Below are positions 32,746 through 42,424 of a stretch of 64,000 nucleotides of DNA, in pieces. The stretch lies in assembly GCF_001984035.1 (NCBI RefSeq), contig NZ_CP019449.1:2542001-2606000 (forward strand). Reading direction: 5' to 3'. The stretch comes from Sphingopyxis sp. QXT-31 (GTDB lineage Bacteria > Pseudomonadota > Alphaproteobacteria > Sphingomonadales > Sphingomonadaceae). The number at the start of each line of letters is the position of its first letter. Position 1 is the first letter of the stretch. Below the pieces are notes generated by a model. It made no database searches. It was not told the origin of the DNA and saw only the letters and a list, made by a program, of their open reading frames with translations. A program made the position numbers and the translations under genes.

Positions 32746-35046
32746 ATGGCGACCAACGACGACGACCTTCCTCCTTCCGACCCCGTACCCGGCATGAGCG
32801 ACACCCCCTTCGACAGCGCGCTGTCGGAGCGCTACCTCGTCTATGCGCTGTCGACGATCACCGCGCGCTCGTTGCCCGATCTGCGCGACGGGTTGAAGCC
32901 GGTGCACCGCCGCCTGCTGTGGGCGATGCGCGCGATGCGGCTCGACCCGAGCCAGGGCTACAAGAAGTCGGCGCGCGTCGTCGGCGACGTCATCGGCAAG
33001 TTCCACCCGCACGGCGACACCGCGGTCTATGACGCGATGGTCCGCCTCGCGCAGGATTTCTCGCTCCGCTACCCGCTCGTCGACGGCCAGGGCAATTTCG
33101 GCAATATCGACGGCGATAATGCCGCGGCCTATCGCTACACCGAGGCGCGGCTAACGCGCGTCGCGGTCGATCTGATGCAGGGGCTCGACGAGGGCACCGT
33201 CGATTTCAAGCCGACCTATAATGGCGAGGACGAAGAGCCCGAGATCATGCCGGGCCTCTTCCCGAACCTGCTCGCCAATGGCGCGAGCGGGATCGCGGTC
33301 GGCATGGCGACGAACATACCGCCGCACAACGCCGCCGAGGTGATCGATGCGGCGCTGGTGTTGATCGAGAACCCGCGCGCCGAACTTGCCGAATTGCTCG
33401 AGCATGTGAAGGGCCCCGATTTCCCGACCGGCGGCATCGTCGTCGACAGCCCCGAGGCGATCGCTCTGGCCTATGAGACCGGGCGCGGCGGCTTCCGCGT
33501 CCGCGCGCGCTTTTCGACCGGCAAGGCGGACGGCGCCTGGGAAGAGAGCGGCATCGAGCGGCAGGCGGGCGGCATCTGGCAGCTCGTCATCAGCGAAATT
33601 CCTTATGGCGTCGCCAAGGGCAAGCTGATCGAACAGATCGCGCAGCTGATCGCCGACAAGAAGCTGCCGATCCTGGAAGATGTGCGCGACGAGAGCGCCG
33701 AGGATCTGCGCATCGTCATCGTACCCAAGAGCCGCAACGTCGATCCCGACATTTTGAAGGAAAGCCTCTATCGGCTGACCGATCTCGAAAGCCGCTTCGC
33801 GCTCAATCTGAACGTGCTCGACGCGACGCGCACGCCGAAGGTGATGGGGCTGAAACAGCTGCTCACCGAATGGCTGCAGCACCAGATCGTCGTGCTCGTC
33901 CGCCGCGCACAGCACCGCATCGCGAAGATCGACGACCGGCTGGAACTCGTTGCGGGCTATATCATTGCGTTTCTCAACCTCGACCGGATTATCGAGATCA
34001 TCCGCACCGAGGACGAGCCCAAGCCAGTGATGATCGAAGAATTCGTCCTGACCGACCGCCAGGCCGAGGCGATCCTGAACATGCGGCTGCGGTCGTTGCG
34101 CAAGCTCGAGGAAATGGAACTCAAGCGCGAGCAGGCCGACCTGACCGCCGAACGCGAGGAACTGGCGAAGCTGGTCGACAGCCCGGCGCGGCAGAAAACG
34201 CGGCTGCGCAAGGACCTCGAGAAACTGCGCGCCGTCTATGGCCTCGACACGCTGCTGGGCGCGCGGCGGACGACGATCGCCGAGGCCGCCCCGGCGCGCG
34301 ACATCCCGCTCGACGCGATGATCGAGAAGGAGCCGGTGACGGTGATCCTGTCGAAGCGCGGCTGGATTCGCGCGCAGCGCGGCCATGTCGCGCCCGAACA
34401 GTGGGGCGAGTTCAAGTTCAAGGAAGGCGACGAGCTGCTGTTCGCGGTGCGCGCGCAGACCACCGACAAATTGCTGATCGCGGCGAGCGACGGGCGTTTC
34501 TACACCGTCGGCGCCGACAAATTGCCCGGCGGGCGCGGCTTCGGCGAGCCGCTACGGCTGATGGTCGATATCGATCCCGAGGCGCGCATCGTCGCGCTGC
34601 TGCCCGCGAGCGCCGACGGCCGCCTGCTGCTCGCCTCGACCAGCGGGCACGGCTTTATCGCGCAGATGGCCGAGCTGATCGCCGAGACGCGCAAGGGCCG
34701 CAACGTCGTCAATCTGAAGCCCAAGGCACAGCTGGCCGTCGTCCGCCCGGTCGGCGCCGGCGACGACAGCGTCGCGGCGATCGGCGAGAACCGCAAGCTG
34801 GTGGTCTTTCCCTTGAGCGAAGTGCCGGTGATGGCGCGCGGCCAGGGCGTCGCGCTCCAGCGTTTTCGCGACGGCGGCCTGTCCGACGCGACGACCATCG
34901 TGCTGGCCGAAGGGCTCAGCTGGAAAATGGGCGGCGAAAGCGGGCGGATGCGCAGCAATGTCGACGTTTCTCTATGGCGCGTCGCGCGCGGCGCCGCGGG
35001 CCGCAATCCCCCCGAGGGCTTTCCGAGGAGCAACCGGTTCGACTGA
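32746..35046 (+). CDS. parC: DNA topoisomerase IV subunit A
   Basis: This 766-residue subunit cleaves and rejoins DNA to unlink daughter chromosomes. The active tyrosine is Tyr131 ([11 protein letters not shown]). The quinolone region reads [15 protein letters not shown], with Thr and Asp at the positions usually Ser/Thr and Glu/Asp. The C-terminal domain (about 500-740) is a short beta-pinwheel with GRFYTV and SGHGF repeats, as in ParC rather than GyrA; there is no GyrA box (QRRGGKG). The ATG at 32746 is the family start. parE is not in the window. Confidence 0.97.
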   Translation: MATNDDDLPPSDPVPGMSDTPFDSALSERYLVYALSTITARSLPDLRDGLKPVHRRLLWAMRAMRLDPSQGYKKSARVVGDVIGKFHPHGDTAVYDAMVRLAQDFSLRYPLVDGQGNFGNIDGDNAAAYRYTEARLTRVAVDLMQGLDEGTVDFKPTYNGEDEEPEIMPGLFPNLLANGASGIAVGMATNIPPHNAAEVIDAALVLIENPRAELAELLEHVKGPDFPTGGIVVDSPEAIALAYETGRGGFRVRARFSTGKADGAWEESGIERQAGGIWQLVISEIPYGVAKGKLIEQIAQLIADKKLPILEDVRDESAEDLRIVIVPKSRNVDPDILKESLYRLTDLESRFALNLNVLDATRTPKVMGLKQLLTEWLQHQIVVLVRRAQHRIAKIDDRLELVAGYIIAFLNLDRIIEIIRTEDEPKPVMIEEFVLTDRQAEAILNMRLRSLRKLEEMELKREQADLTAEREELAKLVDSPARQKTRLRKDLEKLRAVYGLDTLLGARRTTIAEAAPARDIPLDAMIEKEPVTVILSKRGWIRAQRGHVAPEQWGEFKFKEGDELLFAVRAQTTDKLLIAASDGRFYTVGADKLPGGRGFGEPLRLMVDIDPEARIVALLPASADGRLLLASTSGHGFIAQMAELIAETRKGRNVVNLKPKAQLAVVRPVGAGDDSVAAIGENRKLVVFPLSEVPVMARGQGVALQRFRDGGLSDATTIVLAEGLSWKMGGESGRMRSNVDVSLWRVARGAAGRNPPEGFPRSNRFD

Positions 35047-35105
35047 TCGCTTTTCCACGTTGACGTAAATAGCTTTTTTACCCCCCGCCCCTACGCCCAA
35101 GAGCC

Positions 35106-36815
35106 ATGGGGAAAGGTCGCACAAAACCCTCTTTTATGCCCATCGATCGCACCGGCGAGGACCGGCCGCTTCTGTTCGTCGGCTGGATCGACGCCCTTCC
35201 GGTACCCGCCGCGCTGATCCGGCCGCTGCCGCGCGGCAATTTCCGCCTGCACGCGAGCAACGCCGCCTTCGACCGGCTGAACCTGTCGCCCGCGGGCGCG
35301 AACGCCCCGATCGAGCTGCGCCGCGCGATCGAACGCACCGCGCAGAACCCCGACGACAGCCAGGAATTCTCGTGCCAGCTGGGCGACGGTCCCGCCGCGC
35401 GCGACCTGCGCGCATCGATCGGCCCGCTGCCCGGCGAATATGGCGATGAAGATCTGTTCCTGCTGACGCTGATCGACCGCACGCAGGAAATGATGACCGA
35501 GCGCAATTTGCGCCGCGAGCTGGTGTCGGACAGCCTGACCGGCCTACCCAACCGCGCCGGGTTCGAGGAGCTGGTCGAACAACGCATCGCCGCCGACGCC
35601 GAATCGGACCATGCGATCCTGCTGCTCGACCTCGCGCGCTTCAGCCGCATCAACGAACATATCGGGCCGCTCGCGGGTGACGAGCTGATCATCACCGTCG
35701 CGCGGCGGCTGAAGTCGAGCCTGCGCAGCGGCGATATATTGGCCCGCACCGGCGGCGACGAATTCGCCATCTCGTCGCGCATCGCCGGCGGGCGCGCCGA
35801 TGTGCGCGAGATCGCGCGGCGCATCCGCGGCTGTTTCGACCATCCCTTCCGCATCGGCGAGCTCAAGGTCAGCGTCGATTGCGCGCTGGGCTGCACGATC
35901 CAGCCCGGCGGCGACACCGATGTCGCGGACCAGATCCGCCACGCGCAGATCGCGCTGAAGCGGGCGAAGCAGACCGACCGCATCGAAATCTACGAACCCG
36001 AAGCCGCAATGCTCTCGGACAATCGTTTCGGGCTGGAAACCGCGTTGCGCAACGCGATCGAGGAGGACCGGCTCCACCTCGCCTTCCAGCCCTTGGTCGA
36101 GCTGTCGACGGGCAAGGTGGCGGGCTTCGAGGCGCTCGCTCGCTGGGAAGACGACGGCGACCGCTCGATATCGCCGACCGAATTCATCCCCGTCGCCGAG
36201 GATTCGGGGCTGATCGTGCCGCTCGGCCAATGGGCGATCGCCAAGGCCGCGAGCACCCTCGCCGCCTGGGATTCGCAGAACGGCGGCACGCCGGTCGATT
36301 GCTATTTCTCGGTCAACGTGTCGGCGATCCAGCTGGTGCGCGACGATGTCGCCGCGGTGGTGCGCCAGGCGCTCGCCGCGAACCAGATCGGCGGCGAGCG
36401 GCTGATGATCGAGCTCACCGAAAGCGCGATCATCGGCGACCCCGACCTCGCGCTGTCGGTGCTCAACGAGCTGAAGGCGCTGTCTACCCGCGTCGCGATG
36501 GACGATTTCGGCACCGGCTATTCGAACCTCGCCTATCTCCAGCGGCTGCCGCTCGACGTGCTCAAGATCGACCGCAGCTTCGTCGAGCATATGGTCGACG
36601 ACCGCGACAAGGTCGCGATCGTGCGCACGATCCAGAGCCTGGCCGAAGCTCTGGGCATGAAAACCACCGCCGAGGGGGTCGAGACCGCCGACCAGGCGCG
36701 GCTGCTGTCGGCGCTCGGTTGCGACTTCGGGCAGGGCTACCTCTTCGCGCGGCCGATGGCCGAGGGCGAAGCCTTCGACTATTGGCGTCAGTCGCTGAGC
36801 CGCCCGATTTTCTGA
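35106..36815 (+). CDS. PAS-GGDEF-EAL cyclic di-GMP enzyme
   Basis: This 569-residue cytoplasmic protein has a weak PAS-like N-terminus (about 20-130), a GGDEF domain with intact TGGDEF (216-220) and an inhibitory RxxD site five residues before it (RSGD, 207-210), and an EAL domain with FEALARW (342-344), NVSAIQL, ELTES, DDFGTGYSNL, KIDRSFV and EGVET. Both cyclase and phosphodiesterase sites look complete, so activity could be bifunctional. The ATG at 35106 is used, 35136 is possible. Its 3' end overlaps the convergent cca gene by 28 bases. Confidence 0.95.
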   Translation: MGKGRTKPSFMPIDRTGEDRPLLFVGWIDALPVPAALIRPLPRGNFRLHASNAAFDRLNLSPAGANAPIELRRAIERTAQNPDDSQEFSCQLGDGPAARDLRASIGPLPGEYGDEDLFLLTLIDRTQEMMTERNLRRELVSDSLTGLPNRAGFEELVEQRIAADAESDHAILLLDLARFSRINEHIGPLAGDELIITVARRLKSSLRSGDILARTGGDEFAISSRIAGGRADVREIARRIRGCFDHPFRIGELKVSVDCALGCTIQPGGDTDVADQIRHAQIALKRAKQTDRIEIYEPEAAMLSDNRFGLETALRNAIEEDRLHLAFQPLVELSTGKVAGFEALARWEDDGDRSISPTEFIPVAEDSGLIVPLGQWAIAKAASTLAAWDSQNGGTPVDCYFSVNVSAIQLVRDDVAAVVRQALAANQIGGERLMIELTESAIIGDPDLALSVLNELKALSTRVAMDDFGTGYSNLAYLQRLPLDVLKIDRSFVEHMVDDRDKVAIVRTIQSLAEALGMKTTAEGVETADQARLLSALGCDFGQGYLFARPMAEGEAFDYWRQSLSRPIF

Positions 36816-37996
36816 TCGAGCAATTCGGCGACGCGCGGCGCGCCAGGAAAATCCTCTGCCACCCACGCGGCTTCGACCGCCTTGAGCAGCCGCGCGACCT
36901 CGGGACCCGCGGTCACGCCGCGCGCGATGATGTCGCCGCCCTTGAGCGGCAGGTCGGGAACCGACCATTGCGACAAGGACCGCAGCGCTTCGGATGCGGC
37001 CGCGGGGTCGGCGGCGAGCAGATAGACGTCCGCCGCCGCCTCGACGCCGATCGCATGCGCGAGACGGCGCGGCGGCGGCAGCGCCGTAGTGCGATGCCCG
37101 GCGATGGCGGCGAGATGCTTGCGCTGGCGGGTCGAGAAACGCAGCCGGCTGGCGACCTGCTCGGCGGTCGGCGCGTCGGGGGGCAGCAGCGCGGCGAGAC
37201 GGCGCAGCGCTGAGGGTTCGGCTGCGGCGAGCCCCTCATTGGCGAGCAGCCGGTCGAGCGTTTCCGCAAAGTCGGGCGCCAGTTCGGGCAGGATCACCTC
37301 GAACATCCCGTCGGTCGCCATCTGCCCGACGATCGCGCGCGGGTCGGGGAGCGCCAATATCTTGGTGAGTTCGTCGGCGACGCGTTCGCGCGACAGGCTT
37401 TTCAGCGACTGGCGCGCGGCGATCACCGCGGCGTGGCTGGCGGCATCGAGTTCGCCATGCCCGAAGCGTGCGACGAAGCGATAGAAGCGCAGGATGCGGA
37501 GGTGATCCTCGGCGATGCGCGTCGCGGCGTCGCCGATGAAGCGGATGCGCCCGCTTTCAAGGTCGGCAAGCCCGCCGAAATAATCGTCGATCGCACCCGT
37601 CTTCGGGTCGGCATAGAGTGCGTTGATCGTGAAATCGCGCCGCGCCGCATCCTCCCGCCAGTCGTCGGCGAAGGCGATGGTCGCGCGGCGACCGTCGGTC
37701 TCGACGTCGCGGCGCAAGGTCGTGATCTCGTGCCGGTCGTGGCTGGCGATCGCGGTGACGGTGCCGTGCGCGATGCCGGTGGGCACGACCTTGATCCCGA
37801 CCGCCTCGAGCTTCTCGGTCACCTTGTCGGGGGTGAGCGGGGTCGCGAGGTCGATGTCGGCGACCGGCAGGCCCAGCAGCGTGTCGCGCACCGCGCCGCC
37901 GACCAGTTTCACCGCGCCGCCGCGCGCGGTGAGCGCCGCGACGATGCGCTTCAGCCCGTCGCGATGGCGCCATTCGGCGTCGGGCAGAACGGTCAT
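36788..37996 (-). CDS. cca: CCA tRNA nucleotidyltransferase
   Basis: This 402-residue class II enzyme adds or repairs the 3' CCA of tRNA. The head domain shows LVGGAVRDTLLG (GGxVRD) and the metal pair Asp47/Asp49 (ADIDLA), then RRDFTINALY and the ERxxxE-like segment RERVADELTKIL. There is no HD domain, so repair phosphatase activity is not expected. The ATG at 37996 overlaps the NUDIX gene stop (ATGA). It is the last gene of the operon from 39164. Confidence 0.95.
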   Translation of the reverse strand: MTVLPDAEWRHRDGLKRIVAALTARGGAVKLVGGAVRDTLLGLPVADIDLATPLTPDKVTEKLEAVGIKVVPTGIAHGTVTAIASHDRHEITTLRRDVETDGRRATIAFADDWREDAARRDFTINALYADPKTGAIDDYFGGLADLESGRIRFIGDAATRIAEDHLRILRFYRFVARFGHGELDAASHAAVIAARQSLKSLSRERVADELTKILALPDPRAIVGQMATDGMFEVILPELAPDFAETLDRLLANEGLAAAEPSALRRLAALLPPDAPTAEQVASRLRFSTRQRKHLAAIAGHRTTALPPPRRLAHAIGVEAAADVYLLAADPAAASEALRSLSQWSVPDLPLKGGDIIARGVTAGPEVARLLKAVEAAWVAEDFPGAPRVAELLDQKIGRLSD

Positions 37997-38577
37997 CGGT
38001 GCCAGCCCGCGGGCAGGCGCCGCGCCAGATTGACGATGATGCCCGCCGTCACGCCCCAGATCCGCCGCCCCTGCCACATCATGTCATAATAATGCCGGTC
38101 ATGGCCCTGCCAATGCGCTTGCTGGCGGTCGTAATTGCCGGGGTCGAACAGCGTATCGAGCGGGACTTCGAACCAGTCCTCGACCTCGTCGGGGTTGGGA
38201 TCGAGCGGCAGGTCGGGCGGGATCACCCCGAGCACGGGGGTGATGTGATAGCCGCTGCCCGAGCGATAGGCTTCGGTCGTCCCCGCGATCATCACGTCGC
38301 GGCGATTGAGCCCGATCTCCTCCTCGGCCTCGCGCAGCGCAGCGTCGACCGCGTCGCGGTCGCCCGGATCGATCTTGCCGCCGGGAAAGGCCACCTGTCC
38401 TGCATGGCTGCGCAGCCATTGCGGGCGCTGGGTCAGGATGACGCCGGGGTCGGGACGGTCGGTGAAGGCGATCAGCACCGCGGCGTCGCGCAGCGTCGGG
38501 GTGCCGAGATATGTCTCGTCCTCATCCTCGCCGGGAAGCAGGTTTTCGAGCGCGGCGCGCAATTTTTCGGAGAGCAT
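37993..38577 (-). CDS. NUDIX hydrolase, coenzyme A pyrophosphatase type
   Basis: This 194-residue protein has LTQRPQWLRSHAGQVAFPGG, the CoA-diphosphatase (NudL/PCD1) signature, running into the Nudix box GGKIDPGDRDAVDAAL with REAEEEIGL. It should hydrolyse oxidised CoA derivatives into 4'-phosphopantetheine and adenosine diphosphate products. The ATG at 38577 overlaps the upstream DUF1285 stop (TGATG) and begins the conserved protein, so 38577 is preferred over 38619. Confidence 0.93.
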   Translation of the reverse strand: MLSEKLRAALENLLPGEDEDETYLGTPTLRDAAVLIAFTDRPDPGVILTQRPQWLRSHAGQVAFPGGKIDPGDRDAVDAALREAEEEIGLNRRDVMIAGTTEAYRSGSGYHITPVLGVIPPDLPLDPNPDEVEDWFEVPLDTLFDPGNYDRQQAHWQGHDRHYYDMMWQGRRIWGVTAGIIVNLARRLPAGWHR

Positions 38578-39164
38578 CAGGCGGCGCTCAACAAAGGAAA
38601 GCGCGCGCCGTTCGACCATATCGCGGGCGGGTCGCCCCCCTCGGCCAATGCCAACTCGGCAATCTCGTAATAGAGCGCACGGTCGATACGCGCCTCGAGG
38701 CCATTGCCGATGGCACCGCGGACGTGGAGGCGCGGGTCGGGATCGTCTGGGTCGTTGCCGAAGCTCAAGGGATGGTCCGCCCCCGCCATCACGAGGTCGT
38801 CGGTGTCGAGGCGAAAGACCAGCTTGCGGTTCTCCCTCTCGCCTTCGCTCTTCATCTCTACGGCACGGAAAGGTGTGTCCTCGACCGCGATGGCGAGCTT
38901 CTCGGCGGGGGTGACGAGGACGTGGCTGCCGTCGGGTTCGCGGCGCAGGATCGTCGAGAAGAGCTTGACCATCGCGGGGCGGTTGATGCGCCCGCCCTCA
39001 TGATACCAGCTGCCGTCGGCGCGGATTTCCATGAAGCTGTCGCCGCTGCGTTCAGGGTGCCAGCTTTCGACCGGCGGCAGCTTGCGCGCTGCAAGAAGCT
39101 CGGCGGCCTCGGTCAGCGAGAGCTGCGAGAAGTTCTTTGGGAGCGATGGCGCGGGGGTGACCAT
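38577..39164 (-). CDS. DUF1285 protein
   Basis: This 195-residue protein matches the DUF1285 pattern: PPVESWHPERSGDSFMEIRA, then WYHEGGRINRPAMVKLFSTI and a DxxH-rich tail. The fold is known from structural genomics, but the function is not. Its genetic fusion by overlap to the NUDIX and cca genes is a conserved order in alphaproteobacteria. It begins the operon; a family A element lies upstream. Confidence 0.9.
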   Translation of the reverse strand: MVTPAPSLPKNFSQLSLTEAAELLAARKLPPVESWHPERSGDSFMEIRADGSWYHEGGRINRPAMVKLFSTILRREPDGSHVLVTPAEKLAIAVEDTPFRAVEMKSEGERENRKLVFRLDTDDLVMAGADHPLSFGNDPDDPDPRLHVRGAIGNGLEARIDRALYYEIAELALAEGGDPPAIWSNGARFPLLSAA

Positions 39165-39219
39165 CCATCCGACATAGGCGGACGGGCGGATGGTGCAAGT
39201 CGGCTTCGCGCGACAGCCC

Positions 39220-39397
39220 TTCTCCCTTGATGGGAGAAGGATACGAAGCCTTGGCCGCGCCGCGGCTTAGGCGAAGTTGGATGAGGGTGATGGTGCCTGC
39301 GTGCACCCGGACGTTTCAGACCGGAACCGCACCCCCACCGCTGCGACTACGCAGCAAGCTGCCAAGTCTCGCTGCCTCCCCCATCAAGGGGGAGGGC
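39220..39397. repeat. Intergenic palindromic element, family A, copy 4
   Basis: Terminal hairpin CTTCTCCC-TTGAT-GGGAGAAG (a T/A pair replaces the C/G pair of copy 3), central hairpin GCCGCG-CC-GCGGC, AGGCGAAGTTGGATGAGGG, and right half with GCAGC-AA-GCTGC and CCTCCCCC-ATCAA-GGGGGAGG. It fills the gap between two minus-strand genes; otherwise the gap is empty. Confidence 0.85.
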
Positions 39398-39404
39398 AAG
39401 TGGA

Positions 39405-39911
39405 TCAGCGCGGCCCGATCATCCCCGCGCCCGTCGGCAGGCCATGCCCATTCACCGCGCGCGCGAGCAGGCGGTGCTTCTCATAGGGCCCGGGCAGGTT
39501 CCACGCCCCCGTTGCATCGGCGGCGAAACCGAAGAAGCGGCCATAATATTCGGGGTCGCCGATCATCATCAGCGCGCCATCGGCCGCGGTCTCGGCCGCT
39601 TCAAGCATATGCGCCATCAGCAAACGGCCGTGCCCGCCGCGCTGGACGTCGGGGCGCACCGCCACCGGGCCGACCATGACCAGCGGGGTCGCGCTGCCGT
39701 CTGGCGCATGATGCGCGACCGGCCAGCACTGGATCGTGCCCACCAGCTCGCCATCCTCTACGGCCGCGAAGCTCAGCGCCGGGATCGCGTCCATGCCTTG
39801 GCGCAAACGATAGGCGGTTCGTCCAAAGCGGTCCGCCCCGAACGCGGCGTCGAGAATATCCTCGACCGCCAACGGCGTGATATCCGACAATGGAAGTAAC
39901 TCGACCAACAC
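39405..39911 (-). CDS. GNAT family N-acetyltransferase (YhbS-like)
   Basis: This 168-residue protein has the acetyl-CoA-binding motif VRPDVQRGGHGRLLMAHML and the segments LVGTIQCWPVA and DPEYYGRFFGFA, typical of YhbS-like GNATs. The acceptor is unknown. The start is a GTG at 39911 with AAAGG before it. It is divergent from folB. Confidence 0.9.
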   Translation of the reverse strand: MLVELLPLSDITPLAVEDILDAAFGADRFGRTAYRLRQGMDAIPALSFAAVEDGELVGTIQCWPVAHHAPDGSATPLVMVGPVAVRPDVQRGGHGRLLMAHMLEAAETAADGALMMIGDPEYYGRFFGFAADATGAWNLPGPYEKHRLLARAVNGHGLPTGAGMIGPR

Positions 39912-39998
39912 GTGCCCTTTCGCTAATGCGGCGGCGCTTTAGGGGTGCGGCGCGGCGAAGCAAAGCCGAATGTCGTTCCCGCCGAACAGGAATTTCTT

Positions 39999-40382
39999 GT
40001 GACCGATACATTGTGGCTGGAGGTGAACGGGCTGACCGTCGACGTCCTCACCGGCATCTATTCCGAAGAAACGCATCTGCCGCAGCCGCTGCGCATTTCG
40101 GTGCGCGCCAAGCTCGCCATGGCCGATCATTATGAGCCGACCACGCCGCTCAGCCGCTCGAAAAATTACATGCATCTCAAATTCGCGGCGACCGAAGGCC
40201 TGCCCAAGGATGTGCATTTCGTGCTGATCGAAAGCGTCGCCGACCATATCATCGACACTTTGTTCCTGCAGGACGACAAGGTCGACGAGGTCGAGGTCAA
40301 GATCGTCAAGCTCGCCATCGCCGAGGAGGGCGAAGAGATCGGGATTACGATGCGCCGAAGCCGGCCGGACTCGCGCAAGTGA
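39999..40382 (+). CDS. folB: Dihydroneopterin aldolase family protein
   Basis: This 127-residue protein of the FolB fold (LWLEVNGLTVDVLTGIYSEE, and VEVKIVKLAIAEEGEEIG) should convert 7,8-dihydroneopterin to 6-hydroxymethyl-dihydropterin in folate biosynthesis. The GTG at 39999 with AGGA upstream is chosen; there is no ATG. It overlaps the next gene by four bases (GTGA). The coupling to a pteridine-reductase-like gene supports a pterin role. Confidence 0.85.
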   Translation: MTDTLWLEVNGLTVDVLTGIYSEETHLPQPLRISVRAKLAMADHYEPTTPLSRSKNYMHLKFAATEGLPKDVHFVLIESVADHIIDTLFLQDDKVDEVEVKIVKLAIAEEGEEIGITMRRSRPDSRK

Positions 40383-41140
40383 CGGCGAAGCTGGCGCTGG
40401 TGACGGGTGGGCTCCACCGTGTCGGCGCCGCGATTTCGGCGCGGCTGGCGCGCGAGGGCTATGCGCTGGCGCTGCACAAAAGGAGCGCCGCCGAGGCCGA
40501 CCCGGTGCTCGCCGAGGCGCTGGCGGAAACGGGGGCGGTCGGCCATCGTTTTGCCGCCGACCTCAGCGACCCCGCCGCGGTCGATGCGCTGATCCCCGCG
40601 GTGATCGAGAAATTCGGGCGCACGCCCGACTTGCTCGTCAACAATGCCGCGCATTTCGCCGAGGGCGAGTGGGGCGACCTGTCGGCGGCGGCGCTCGCGG
40701 AGATGATGCAGGTCAATCTGTCGGCGCCGGTGATGCTCGCCAAGGCGCTCGTCGCGGCGAGCGAAGGTAAACGCCCGGCGATCGTCAATATCGTCGACCA
40801 GCGTGTTGTGCATCCGGTGCCCGACCAGGTCGCGTACAGCCTATCCAAATCGGCGCTGTGGCAGGCGACGGCGACGCTGGCAGTGGCGTTCGGGGGCCGC
40901 GCGCGGGTCAATGCGGTCGCGCCGGGGCTGACGATGGCGACCGGGGACTATACCGCGCCGCAGGTCGAACGCCTGGCGCAGCGCATGCCGCTGGGCGCGC
41001 TGCCGACGCCGGGGCAGGTCGCCGATGCCGTCGTCTATCTCGCGCGGGCCGAGGCGGTGACGGGGCAGACGATCTTTGTCGATGGCGGCGCCCATCTGAC
41101 GCCAATGGCGCGCGATTTTGTGGCGTTGGAGCGCGATTGA
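40379..41140 (+). CDS. SDR family pteridine/dihydromonapterin reductase-like protein
   Basis: This 253-residue short-chain dehydrogenase has the cofactor motif TGGLHRVGAA (with Arg after the glycines, which favours NADPH), LVNNAAHF and the catalytic YSLSK. The TGG-x-HRVG form resembles FolM and trypanosome pteridine reductase. Together with folB it suggests reduction of dihydropterin or dihydrofolate. The GTG start overlaps the folB stop. Confidence 0.87.
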   Translation: MTAKLALVTGGLHRVGAAISARLAREGYALALHKRSAAEADPVLAEALAETGAVGHRFAADLSDPAAVDALIPAVIEKFGRTPDLLVNNAAHFAEGEWGDLSAAALAEMMQVNLSAPVMLAKALVAASEGKRPAIVNIVDQRVVHPVPDQVAYSLSKSALWQATATLAVAFGGRARVNAVAPGLTMATGDYTAPQVERLAQRMPLGALPTPGQVADAVVYLARAEAVTGQTIFVDGGAHLTPMARDFVALERD

Positions 41141-41147
41141 CCCGGGT

Positions 41148-42353
41148 TCAGCGCGTCAGCGGAACCTGAAGCGCGGTATAGGGCGGCTGGAAATAATCGA
41201 GCACCTCGCCCGCCGCGCGACCGGCGCGCGACGAGGGATCGGGGAACAACAGCTCGCGCAGGTTGATCCCGAAGCCGACGAACACGCGGCGTTGCGGCCG
41301 TATGCCCGCGGCGCGGTCCTCGTTCGAAAAATCCTTGCCGAAATAGCCGAGGTGCAGTTCGAGATAGCGTAGCGGACTGTGCTCGAACGCGTCGAAGCCG
41401 CTCAGCTTGAGCGCGAAGAAATAGCGCTGCTGTTCAAAATGCGCCTTGCCCTCGATCGAGAAGATATTGTCATTGGGCACCACCATCAGCCGATAGTCGA
41501 GTTTCCGGTCGAGACCGGGCACCGAATTGCGCAGGATCGAAAAGCCCGCGCCGGCCGAGTTCATCGCGACATCCTCCCACGACCAGCCGCCGCTGCGTTC
41601 GACGCTGTCCCATAATTCGGTGTAGAGCGTCGTCGCGAAGCCCAGCGCCCCGGCGGTATATTCGATGCCCGGCGCTCCATCGGTCTTGTGCTTGAGCCGC
41701 GCATGGAAAAGTTCGGACACGACATAGGCGCTATAGGCGTGCGCGAGCTTGTCGACGCCGACGTTGCGCGTCGAGCGGCCGAAGAAACCCTCTTTCTGCG
41801 TATGCGGCGCGATCGGGTTCTCGAACAATTTGCGGCTGTTGGCGATGGTATAATAAGCCGCGACCGCGCCGATTTCCCATTTGATCGCGCCCAATTGACG
41901 TCCGAACCCGCGATAGGGCCGTGCGGGCGCGGCGTCGTCCGCGCCGATGCTCTCATCCGGGCCATATCCGGGCAGATCGGGCGGGCCGACGAGCAGCGCC
42001 GCGATGGCGGGCGCGCTCGCGGGGTCGAAAGGCAAGGTTACGCGCGGCAGAGCGTCAAACGGATCCCCACCGAACGGGTCGTGGCCCAACGGATCGCCGC
42101 CGGGGGCATAGCCGCCCAGCGTCCGGTCATCGGCTGCGACATCGACCGCGACATCGGCCAGCGCGAATGAAAAATCATCGGGCGGCAGCGATAAGATCGC
42201 CGGCGCGGCAAGCGTCGCCGGTTCGGCCGCGCGCGCCGATTCCACAGCAACTACCATCGATCCCGTGAGGGCCGATAGAGTGAGCGCGGCGATTGCCCCT
42301 CGCCTGATGGCCGTCCTCCCCCGTGATTCACCGGCGATTGCCTCGCGAATCAA
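41148..42353 (-). CDS. DUF2279 family exported protein
   Basis: This protein of about 386-401 residues has a signal peptide (cleavage near ARA), a Pro/Asp/Gly-rich spacer (about 60-150), then the DUF2279 domain with GVDKLAHAYSAYVVSELFH and LWDSVERSGGWSWEDVAMN (shown in parts). It is probably periplasmic or outer-membrane-linked. No ATG is in frame: TTG at 42353 is possible, but the only strong ribosome site (GGGGGAGG) precedes an in-frame ATC at 42308. Function unknown. Confidence 0.85.
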   Translation of the reverse strand: MIREAIAGESRGRTAIRRGAIAALTLSALTGSMVVAVESARAAEPATLAAPAILSLPPDDFSFALADVAVDVAADDRTLGGYAPGGDPLGHDPFGGDPFDALPRVTLPFDPASAPAIAALLVGPPDLPGYGPDESIGADDAAPARPYRGFGRQLGAIKWEIGAVAAYYTIANSRKLFENPIAPHTQKEGFFGRSTRNVGVDKLAHAYSAYVVSELFHARLKHKTDGAPGIEYTAGALGFATTLYTELWDSVERSGGWSWEDVAMNSAGAGFSILRNSVPGLDRKLDYRLMVVPNDNIFSIEGKAHFEQQRYFFALKLSGFDAFEHSPLRYLELHLGYFGKDFSNEDRAAGIRPQRRVFVGFGINLRELLFPDPSSRAGRAAGEVLDYFQPPYTALQVPLTR

Positions 42354-42424
42354 TATGTTGGGAGCATAGGATCAAGCCCGGCGGGGGGCAATCGCCGTGC
42401 GGCGGCCGGCATCCGGCGACGATT

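Noticed and set aside
602..39397. The repeated palindromes considered as a CRISPR array or as insertion sequences.
   Set aside because: The copies are kilobases apart with no spacer pattern, and no transposase or cas gene is near. They are better called intergenic palindromic elements.
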